From the NCBI GenBank assembly GCA_019242385.1, contig JAFAVO010000095.1:1-6551 (forward strand): DNA of 6,551 bases. Reading direction: 5' to 3'. Source of the DNA: Gammaproteobacteria bacterium (GTDB taxonomy: Bacteria > Pseudomonadota > Gammaproteobacteria > Steroidobacterales > Steroidobacteraceae). The notes under the pieces were generated by a model. That model had not been told where the DNA came from and searched no databases. It saw only the letters and a program-made list of their open reading frames with translations. The first letter of the stretch is position 1. Every line of letters starts with the position of its first letter. A program made the translations under genes and the position numbers. Below are positions 1 to 5,212 of the stretch, piece after piece.

Positions 1-210
1 CTGTTCCCGAACGCCATCAGCCTGGAGCCTGACGACTCGGGCGAGCACCTGTGGGCCGTGTTTCTGGACGACGAGCTCAGCCGGATCAGCCTGCTCTATG
101 ACAGCACCGACGAGCTGCTGAACGCCCAGGCAGCGGCGACGATCGCCGCGTTCGCGCGCGCCAAGGCGGAAAGAAGAGTAGGAAATAATGGTAGCGGGGG
201 CAGGATTTGA
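1..210 (+). CDS. 3' end of an unrecognised protein gene (N-terminus off the left edge)
   Basis: The first reading frame is open from base 1 to a TGA at 208-210, giving the last 69 residues of a protein. Over bases 1-168 nearly every codon ends in G or C, as in the other genes here, while the other two + frames hit stops early, so this stretch is probably coding. The visible part is acidic and mixed helix/strand (it includes AVFLDDELSRISLLYDSTDE), then an Ala-rich helix ending in a basic KAERR. I do not recognise the family. The last ten residues or so (VGNNGSGGRI) have poorer codon use and are encoded partly inside the convergent tRNA gene. They may be a genuine run-on, or the sign of a small frameshift, since TAG at 179-181 and TAA at 186-188 lie in the other frames. 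No membrane segment is visible. Confidence 0.5.
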   Translation: MFPNAISLEPDDSGEHLWAVFLDDELSRISLLYDSTDELLNAQAAATIAAFARAKAERRVGNNGSGGRI

Positions 211-265
211 ACCTGCGACCTTCGGGTTATGAGCCCGACGAGCTGCCAGACTGCTCCACCCCGCA
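189..265 (-). tRNA. Initiator tRNA-fMet (anticodon CAU), CCA encoded
   Basis: The minus strand from 265 to 189 folds as a 77-nt tRNA. The acceptor stem is GCGGGG (bases 2-7) paired with CCCCGC, the D arm has a GAGC/GCTC stem, the anticodon loop is CTCATAA, the T arm is GCAGG-TTCAAAT-CCTGC, and a genomic CCA follows. It closely resembles the E. coli initiator tRNA. Three initiator hallmarks are visible: three consecutive G-C pairs at the bottom of the anticodon stem (GGG/CCC), the A11-U24 pair in the D stem, and no Watson-Crick pair between bases 1 and 72. Here that end is U1 and U72, not the usual C1/A72. The RNA starts protein synthesis by carrying formyl-methionine to the ribosomal P site. 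The gene has its own promoter just upstream. I see no hairpin terminator after the CCA, and the 3' end overlaps a convergent reading frame by 22 bases. Confidence 0.97.
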
Positions 266-280
266 CCAGGAGGGGCGCGC

Positions 281-309
281 ATTCTACAAGCGGACACCCT
301 AAGCGGCAA
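281..309 (-). promoter_or_regulatory. Sigma-70-type promoter of the initiator tRNA gene, with GC-rich discriminator
   Basis: Read on the minus strand, a -35 box TTGCCG (309-304) is followed after exactly 17 bases by a -10 box TAGAAT (286-281), 15 bases before the mature tRNA 5' end at 265. Transcription should start near 273-275, leaving a short 5' leader for RNase P. The bases after the -10 box are GCGCGCCCC. A GC-rich discriminator of this kind is typical of stable-RNA promoters under stringent (ppGpp) control, which is inferred here. The rest of the 266-448 spacer shows nothing else I can support. Confidence 0.72.
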
Positions 310-448
310 TACCGAAGCTAGCGGCGCAGATTGCGGCGCCGCGGCTGGCCACTCCAGGCAGCGGGCACCCCCGGGATGGCGCGGTCCGAGCCAGCTATAG
401 AAAAGGAGGGCCGCTTTTGCTGAGGCGGACGCCAGACCGAGGCCACTC

Positions 449-865
449 TCAGGCGATTGCCCCGGCGATCCTCCTTGCGAGGCTCGCGGCCGCCTCGCGC
501 TCCAGACCTCGCGCTGGCCAGCCGATGCCGAGGCCTTCGCGTGAGTTCGGCTTCGGAATGATGTGAAAGTGCACGTGTGGGACGGCCTGGTGCGCACCCT
601 GGCCATTGTTCTCGAGCACGTTGTATTCCTTCACACCGGTCGCCGCGACTACCGCCCGGCACAGGCGCGGGAGCACGCGTCCGATGGCGGCGGCCGACTC
701 ATCCGACAGCAGGTCCAGTGTCTCGGCGGCCTCCTTGGGTACCACGAGCACATGCCCCTCAGCCAGCGGATTGATATCGAGAAAAGCCAGGACCTTCTCG
801 TCCTCGTACACTTTGTTGCAGGGGATCTCGCCGCGGATGATCTTGCCGAACACCGTGTCTGTCAT
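449..865 (-). CDS. HIT family protein (histidine triad nucleotide hydrolase/transferase)
   Basis: A complete 138-residue protein, the usual length for a HIT protein. The family binds nucleotides and hydrolyses or transfers AMP-type groups from phosphoramidates, aminoacyl-adenylates or dinucleoside polyphosphates in the cytosol. The N-terminal segment (FGKIIRGEIPCNKVYED, about residues 6-22) and FLDINPLAEGHVLVVPK (28-44) match the HIT core. N86-N87-G88 precede a conserved GAH, and the histidine triad is H97-V-H99-F-H101. By analogy with human HINT1, H99 would be the nucleophile. The start is ATG at 865-863, with a strong Shine-Dalgarno GGAGGG at 876-871, five bases upstream. The gene is divergent from the DUF885 gene and lies 183 bases upstream of the initiator tRNA on the same strand. 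No convincing terminator or strong promoter is visible. The physiological substrate cannot be read from the sequence. Confidence 0.95.
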   Translation of the reverse strand: MTDTVFGKIIRGEIPCNKVYEDEKVLAFLDINPLAEGHVLVVPKEAAETLDLLSDESAAAIGRVLPRLCRAVVAATGVKEYNVLENNGQGAHQAVPHVHFHIIPKPNSREGLGIGWPARGLEREAAASLARRIAGAIA

Positions 866-883
866 GACGACCCTCCAGCAAGG

Positions 884-913
884 CCTGAGCTTTCATGCTC
901 ATTGTCGCTCAGG
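884..913. repeat. Inverted repeat with 7-bp perfect arms in the divergent intergenic region
   Basis: CCTGAGC at 884-890 is matched by its reverse complement GCTCAGG at 907-913, with a 16-base spacer. A shorter alternative pairing (GAGC 887-890 with GCTC 897-900) shares the left arm. The repeat lies 18-48 bases upstream of the HIT start codon, so it could be a small hairpin in the HIT mRNA leader or a two-half-site operator. Seven-base arms can occur by chance in GC-rich DNA. Confidence 0.3.
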
Positions 914-934
914 AGGGGCGCATCCTCGAAGCTT

Positions 935-940
935 TATGAT
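935..940 (+). promoter_or_regulatory. Possible -10 box for the DUF885 operon
   Basis: TATGAT matches the sigma-70 -10 consensus at five of six positions and lies in the only AT-rich patch of the divergent region. No good -35 box sits at 16-18 bases: the nearest candidate, TTGTCG (902-907), is 27 bases away. If used, it would give a 5' leader of roughly 90 bases containing the palindrome at 993-1006. The call is weak. Confidence 0.22.
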
Positions 941-992
941 TTAGGGTCGCCGGATCCGTAAACTCTGCGCTTCGCTGCCCGCCTTGGTGCGT

Positions 993-1006
993 GGAGCTGC
1001 AGCTCC
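993..1006. repeat. Perfect 14-bp palindrome upstream of the DUF885 gene
   Basis: GGAGCTGCAGCTCC is identical to its own reverse complement. It lies 32 bases before the GTG start of the DUF885 gene and ends 21 bases before the Shine-Dalgarno. Its symmetry suits binding of a dimeric regulator. If it lies within the transcript it has no real loop, so it is less likely to act as a simple hairpin. An operator role is inferred from position and symmetry only. Confidence 0.35.
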
Positions 1007-1027
1007 TGCGCGCGTTCCGCTAAGAAT

Positions 1028-1033
1028 AAGGAG
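1028..1033 (+). promoter_or_regulatory. Shine-Dalgarno that fixes a GTG start for the DUF885 gene
   Basis: AAGGAG is a near-perfect anti-16S match five bases before the GTG at 1039-1041. This places the start directly ahead of the twin-arginine motif and argues against a later ATG. Confidence 0.8.
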
Positions 1034-1038
1034 TCTCT

Positions 1039-2877
1039 GTGATCGATCGTCGCCAGTTTCTCGGCGCCGCCACCGCTACGGTGGTGAGCGCTGCCGTCGC
1101 CAACGCATTCCGTCAGGTGGCCGGAGCCGCTGCACCGCCAGCGCGGGATACTACCGCGCAGCTCAACGCGCTCTTCGATGCCTTCATGGATGAGCGCTTC
1201 AAGGAGAACCCTGAGCTCGTAACGGTCCTCGGGCTCGATAAGGACAAGTACGCCTGGGCGAAGTCCAGACTTACCGATGCATCGCTGGCACACGCTCGTG
1301 AGGTCAAGCGCAACAACGCCGCGCGGCTGAAGCGCTTGCGGGCTTTCGGGCCGGGGGCGCTCAGTGGCGCCGATCTTGCGAATTACGACACGGTCGAGTT
1401 CCAGATGGAGACCATCGTCCATAGCGAGCCTTTCGACTATGGCGACATAGGCCGACCGTACGTCCTGAGTCAGCTCACGGGTGCCTATCAGAGCATCCCG
1501 ACCTTCCTCGACCGTCAGCACCAGATTGCAACCAAGGAGGATGCGCAGGCGTATGTGGCGCGTCTGCGTGCCTTTGCCGTGGTGCTCGATCAGGAGACCG
1601 AGCGCATGCGCCACGATGCGGGGCTGAAGGTGATTCCGCCCGACTTCCTCATCGACCGCACGCTCGAGCAAATGCGGACTTTTCGGGCACCGGCGCCGGC
1701 GGATTCGATTCTCAGCACCTCGCTCGCGCGGCGCACGCGCCAGCTCGGCCTCGCCGGCAACTACGGCGAGGAGGCGGCGCGCCTGGTCGGCGCCGAGGTA
1801 TATCCGGCACTCGATCGGCAGGCGAAGGCGCTTGGAGAGCTGCGGCCGCGCGCGGGGCACGACGCCAGTGTCACTCGTCTCCCCGATGGCGCGGCGTTCT
1901 ACCAGCTGGCGCTCCGCCAGTCCACCACCACCGAGATGACGGCCGCGGAGGTGCACGAGCTCGGGCTCGAGCAGGCCAAGGCCCATTCCGCCAGCATGGA
2001 CGCACTGCTGCGCGCGCAGGGCAAGACCAGTGGCACCGTGGCCGAGCGGGCGCAGGCGCTCGCGAAGGAACCACAGCATCTGTTTCCCAACACGGACGCC
2101 GGGCGGCAGCAGATCCTCGATTACTGCAACGGCCTCATCAAGGCTCTGGAGCCGCACCTGCTGCAGTACTTTCGCATCCTGCCGAAGGCGTCGGTGGAGA
2201 TTCGCCGGGTACCCGCCTACACGGAAGCGGGCGCGCCCGGAGGCTACTACCAGATCCCGGCGCTCGATGGGTCGCGTCCGGGAGCCTTCTACATCAATCT
2301 GCGCGACACCAGCGAATGGCCGCGATGGAAGCTGCCGACCCTGGTTTATCACGAGTCCGAACCCGGACATCACTTCCACCTGGCGCTGGTGCTGGAGCTT
2401 CCCTCCCTGCCACTGATCCGCAAGGCGGGCGGGAGCTTCTCCGCCAACACGGAGGGCTGGGCTCTGTACGCCGAGCAACTGTGCGATGAGATGGGGCTGT
2501 ATGCGAACGACCCGCTCGGGCGGCTCGGCATGCTGCAGTCGGCCCTCTTTCGTGCGGCGCGTTGTGTCGTCGACACGGGTATCCACGACAAGGGCTGGAG
2601 CCGTGAGCGGGCCATCGACTACATGGTGGAAACGACGGGCGATAACCGCAGTTCGATGACGACCGAGGTCGAGCGTTACTGCACCTGGCCTGGACAGGCC
2701 ACCAGCTACAAGGTCGGACAGACGCGATGGCTCGCGCTGCGCAGCGAGGCGCGGCAGCGCCTCGGACCCAAGTTCGACATCCGCGACTTCCACGATGTCG
2801 GGCTGACGGCCGCGCCCATGCCGCTTTCGGTGCTCGAGCGTGTAATCAATGAATGGCTCAAGGGGCGCGGTGCTTGA
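1039..2877 (+). CDS. Tat-exported DUF885 family protein (probable zinc metallopeptidase)
   Basis: A complete 612-residue protein starting at GTG. The N-terminus (MIDRRQFLGAATATVV) is a twin-arginine signal: R4-R5 followed by QFLG and an Ala/Val-rich hydrophobic stretch to about residue 24. The protein should therefore be exported folded, probably to the periplasm. The mature part is largely helical and of the size usual for DUF885 proteins. The family hallmark is the segment YHESEPGHHFH, with H438-E439 and H444-H445 corresponding to the HExxPGHH motif, and a downstream NTEGWALYAEQL in which E472 is a likely third metal ligand. DUF885 is grouped with HExxH-type metallopeptidases, so hydrolysis of a peptide or related amide outside the cytoplasm is the best guess. 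The substrate is unknown. The gene overlaps the following exported hydrolase gene, so the two are probably co-transcribed. The upstream region carries a palindrome (993-1006) that might be an operator. Confidence 0.9.
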   Translation: MIDRRQFLGAATATVVSAAVANAFRQVAGAAAPPARDTTAQLNALFDAFMDERFKENPELVTVLGLDKDKYAWAKSRLTDASLAHAREVKRNNAARLKRLRAFGPGALSGADLANYDTVEFQMETIVHSEPFDYGDIGRPYVLSQLTGAYQSIPTFLDRQHQIATKEDAQAYVARLRAFAVVLDQETERMRHDAGLKVIPPDFLIDRTLEQMRTFRAPAPADSILSTSLARRTRQLGLAGNYGEEAARLVGAEVYPALDRQAKALGELRPRAGHDASVTRLPDGAAFYQLALRQSTTTEMTAAEVHELGLEQAKAHSASMDALLRAQGKTSGTVAERAQALAKEPQHLFPNTDAGRQQILDYCNGLIKALEPHLLQYFRILPKASVEIRRVPAYTEAGAPGGYYQIPALDGSRPGAFYINLRDTSEWPRWKLPTLVYHESEPGHHFHLALVLELPSLPLIRKAGGSFSANTEGWALYAEQLCDEMGLYANDPLGRLGMLQSALFRAARCVVDTGIHDKGWSRERAIDYMVETTGDNRSSMTTEVERYCTWPGQATSYKVGQTRWLALRSEARQRLGPKFDIRDFHDVGLTAAPMPLSVLERVINEWLKGRGA

Positions 2878-4001
2878 GCCCGCAGCCGCACCCGTGGCGC
2901 GGCTGCAGCCGCCGGCATGGTATCCGCAGCGCTGCGCGGAACTGGAAGTTGCCTCTGGTCCTGTGGGTGCTGTGCGGCGCGGCCCGCGCGGCGAGTTATC
3001 CGCCGCCGGTCGAGGGTGACTTCGTCATTGCGGATTTCCATTTCGCCTCCGGCGAATCCCTGCCGCAGCTGCGTATTCACTATCGGACCTTGGGTAAGCC
3101 GCGCAGCGACGCGCACGGTGTGGTGCGCAACGCGGTGCTCATCATGCACGGGACCGGCGGCTCCGGTGCGAGCCTGGTGCGGTCTGAGTTCGCCGGGGAG
3201 CTTTTCGGCCCGGGACAACCGCTCGACGCCAACCGCTACTTCATCGTGCTGCCCGATGGCCTCGGCCATGGGCGGTCCAGCAAGCCGAGCGATGGCCTGC
3301 GCGCCCGCTTTCCGCACTACGGTTACCACGACATGGTGCAGGCGCAGTACCTGCTGCTCACCCAGGGACTGAAGGTGAACCATGCGCGGCTCGTCATGGG
3401 GACCTCGATGGGCGCCATGCACACCTGGCTCTGGGGCGAGCAGCATCCGCAATTCATGGATGCGCTCATGCCCCTCGCGAGCCTGCCCATACAGGTTGCG
3501 GGGCGCAACCGTGCATGGCGACACACGATCATCGAGGCTATCCGCAACGACCCGGAGTGGAAGGGCGGGGACTATCAGAGTGAGCCGGCCGCGCTGCGCA
3601 CGGCCATCGCGATGCTGTGGCTCATGAGCAGCAATCCGGTGCTGAGGCAACAGGAGGCACCGACGCTCGAGCAGGCCGATACGGTGCTCGATACCTATAT
3701 CGAAACCGGTCTCAGCAGCACCGATGCCAACGATCTGATGTACGCACTCGCGGCCTCGCGCGACTATGATCCGGGCCCCGCTCTCGAGAGGATCGAGGCG
3801 CCGCTCCTGGCGATCAACTCAGCGGACGATCTGATCAATCCTCCGGAGCTCGGCATTCTCGAGCGCGAGGTCAAACGCGTGCCACACGGGCGTGCCATCC
3901 TCATCCCCTACAGCGACAAGACTCATGGGCACGGCTCGCATACCTACGCGGTGCTGTGGAAGCCGTACCTGGAGGAGCTGCTGAGATCGCCAGAGCGCTG
4001 A
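2853..4001 (+). CDS. Exported alpha/beta hydrolase, homoserine acetyltransferase (MetX)-like
   Basis: A 382-residue alpha/beta hydrolase from the ATG at 2853; from the alternative TTG at 2874 it has 375 residues. The TTG overlaps the upstream stop (TTGA) and has AAGGGG eight bases before it, whereas the ATG has no clear ribosome site, so the TTG may be the true start. The N-terminus looks like a Sec signal: basic residues (RNWK), then LPLVLWVLCG, then a possible ARA|AS cleavage site. Hydrolase marks, numbered from the ATG, are MHGTGGSG as oxyanion region, IVLPDGLGHGRSSKPS, the nucleophile elbow G-T-S185-M-G-A, the acid in SADDLINPPE (D325), and a His cluster THGHGSH (H358, H360, H363) supplying the catalytic base. 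The fold and the G-x-S-M-G elbow resemble homoserine O-acetyltransferase. Export makes methionine synthesis unlikely and favours an envelope esterase or hydrolase role. Co-transcription with the DUF885 gene is likely. The substrate is unknown. Confidence 0.87.
   Translation: MAQGARCLSPQPHPWRGCSRRHGIRSAARNWKLPLVLWVLCGAARAASYPPPVEGDFVIADFHFASGESLPQLRIHYRTLGKPRSDAHGVVRNAVLIMHGTGGSGASLVRSEFAGELFGPGQPLDANRYFIVLPDGLGHGRSSKPSDGLRARFPHYGYHDMVQAQYLLLTQGLKVNHARLVMGTSMGAMHTWLWGEQHPQFMDALMPLASLPIQVAGRNRAWRHTIIEAIRNDPEWKGGDYQSEPAALRTAIAMLWLMSSNPVLRQQEAPTLEQADTVLDTYIETGLSSTDANDLMYALAASRDYDPGPALERIEAPLLAINSADDLINPPELGILEREVKRVPHGRAILIPYSDKTHGHGSHTYAVLWKPYLEELLRSPER
2860..2865 (+). promoter_or_regulatory. 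Shine-Dalgarno supporting a TTG start at 2874 for the hydrolase gene
   Basis: AAGGGG lies inside the end of the DUF885 coding region, eight bases before a TTG whose last two bases form part of the DUF885 stop (TTGA). Overlapping stop/start codons of this kind usually mean translational coupling. The in-frame ATG at 2853 lacks a comparable site. Confidence 0.45.
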
Positions 4002-4009
4002 GCGCAGGT

Positions 4010-5185
4010 TTATGCGCCGCGGACGTGACCTGGGGTGAGCTCGGCGATGCTGTTGCAGCCGAGCTGGCCGAGCACCCGATCGATTTCGCTGGTGAGGATG
4101 GCGAGCGCACGATCCACTCCGCGCGCACCACCGGCGATCAGCCCATAAAGCGTTGCGCGTCCGAGGAGCACTGCCTCGGCACCGAGCGCCAGCGCCTTGA
4201 CCACATCGGTGCCGCGGCGAAAGCCACCATCGATGAGCACCGCAAGGCGCCCGCCCGCGGCGGCCTTGATCTCCGGCAGTACCTCGATCGGCGCCACGCA
4301 GTAATCGAGCTGACGGCCGCCGTGGTTACTTACCACGATGCCATCGGCGCCGAGCGCGGCGGCGCGTTCGGCGTCCGCGGCGCTCAGCACGCCCTTCAGA
4401 AGCAGCTTGCCCGGCCAGTGCTCACGGATCCAGCCGATGTCGTTCCAGTCGATGGTCGCATCGAACAGGCGCGGAATGACGGTGCTGGCCCCCATCGGTG
4501 TGAGGTTGGCGGGCACGAACGGCTCGAGATTGCGGAACCGCGGCAGTCCATGACGCAGCAGCACTTCCCACAGCCAGCGCGGGTGACGCAATGCGTCGAG
4601 CGAGGCGCGCAGGGTTGGTTTACCGGGTGCGCGGTAGCCGCGCTGATCCCATTCGCGATTGCCGAAGACATTGGCGTCGGTGGTGAATACGAGCGCCTCG
4701 TAGCCAGCGGCCGCGGCGCGGCGCATGATCTCGCGCGGCACCGCACGTTCCTTTACCACGTACAGCTGCATCCACAACCGGCCACCGGCCCGGCTCGCGA
4801 CCTCCTCCAGGAGCGTGGTGGAGACCGTGCTCAGGGTGTAGGGAATGCCGAGCTGCGCCGCGGCACGCGCGAGAATGACGTCGCCATCCCGATGCAGCAG
4901 CCCATTGAGCCCCGTCGGCGCAATGACGAGCGGTGCGTTCGCCGGGCGGCCGAGGATCGTGCTCCGCAGCTGGCGGCCGGAGGTGTTCACGAGGGTCTGC
5001 GGCAGGAGGCGCAGGCGCCTGAGGGCCTCGCGGTTGCCGCTGATCGTCATCTCATCTTCAGCGCCACTCTCGACGTATTCGAACACGAACCCGGGCACGC
5101 TGCGCCGGGCAAGGTCACGCAGGTCAGCGATATTGAGCGCGCGCGTGAGGTTGCGGCTTGCGAACGCACGGCGTTTCCAGGGCAT
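4010..5185 (-). CDS. FMN-dependent alpha-hydroxy-acid dehydrogenase, (S)-mandelate dehydrogenase-like
   Basis: A complete 391-residue TIM-barrel flavoenzyme that oxidises an (S)-2-hydroxy acid to the 2-oxo acid. From memory it most resembles Pseudomonas putida MdlB. Shared features are the N-terminal LARRSVPGFVFEYVESGAEDE region (Y37), APTGLNG with G92 where glycolate oxidases carry Ala, QLYV (Q140, Y142), TTDANVFGNREWD (R177), LLLKG (K264), the active-site SNHGGRQLD (H288 as base, R291) and the phosphate-binding DGGFRRGTDVVKALALGAEAVLLGRATLYGL. All catalytic positions I can check are present. The segment around 190-226 (HPRWLWEVLLRHGLPRF) corresponds to the loop that attaches MdlB to the membrane, so the enzyme is probably a membrane-bound dehydrogenase feeding electrons to the respiratory chain. 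It starts at ATG 5185, 27 bases after the stop of the upstream gene and in the same frame. The Shine-Dalgarno is poor (AAGG 14 bases away), which suggests coupling. Lactate or another 2-hydroxy acid is an alternative substrate. Confidence 0.92.
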   Translation of the reverse strand: MPWKRRAFASRNLTRALNIADLRDLARRSVPGFVFEYVESGAEDEMTISGNREALRRLRLLPQTLVNTSGRQLRSTILGRPANAPLVIAPTGLNGLLHRDGDVILARAAAQLGIPYTLSTVSTTLLEEVASRAGGRLWMQLYVVKERAVPREIMRRAAAAGYEALVFTTDANVFGNREWDQRGYRAPGKPTLRASLDALRHPRWLWEVLLRHGLPRFRNLEPFVPANLTPMGASTVIPRLFDATIDWNDIGWIREHWPGKLLLKGVLSAADAERAAALGADGIVVSNHGGRQLDYCVAPIEVLPEIKAAAGGRLAVLIDGGFRRGTDVVKALALGAEAVLLGRATLYGLIAGGARGVDRALAILTSEIDRVLGQLGCNSIAELTPGHVRGA

Positions 5186-5212
5186 GGGATGGACGCGCGC
5201 CTTGTGCGTGCC

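Noticed and set aside
333..342. 10-bp palindrome GCGGCGCCGC between the HIT and tRNA genes
   Set aside because: It is pure G/C and easily produced by chance in this composition. No T-run follows on either strand, so it is not a terminator.
403..436. Possible HIT terminator (CCGC/GCGG stem near an A-run)
   Set aside because: The stem is only four bases with a ten-base loop, and the A/T runs are interrupted, so it is too weak to call.
318..662. A minus-strand open frame overlapping the HIT gene and the spacer
   Set aside because: Its sequence is Arg/Gly/Pro-rich with no domain, and the overlapping HIT frame is unmistakable.
934..2793. A 619-residue open frame antisense to the DUF885 gene
   Set aside because: It mirrors the real gene in GC-rich DNA, where stops are rare on the opposite strand. 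Its product is Arg/Leu-rich with no recognisable domain, and the + strand frame has a Tat signal, a ribosome site and family motifs.
2949..3000. Lipoprotein signal in the MetX-like hydrolase (Cys in WVLCGAA)
   Set aside because: The residue before the Cys is Leu rather than Gly, Ala or Ser, so it does not fit a lipobox. A signal peptidase I site at ARA|AS fits better.
2706..3650. A 314-residue minus-strand open frame across the DUF885/hydrolase junction
   Set aside because: It spans two genes supported by motifs on the other strand and has low-complexity Arg/Pro/His-rich composition, as expected of a shadow frame.
3995..4005. GCGC-TGA-GCGC hairpin as a bidirectional terminator
   Set aside because: A four-base stem with a three-base loop, followed by only three T's on the + strand, is not a convincing intrinsic terminator.
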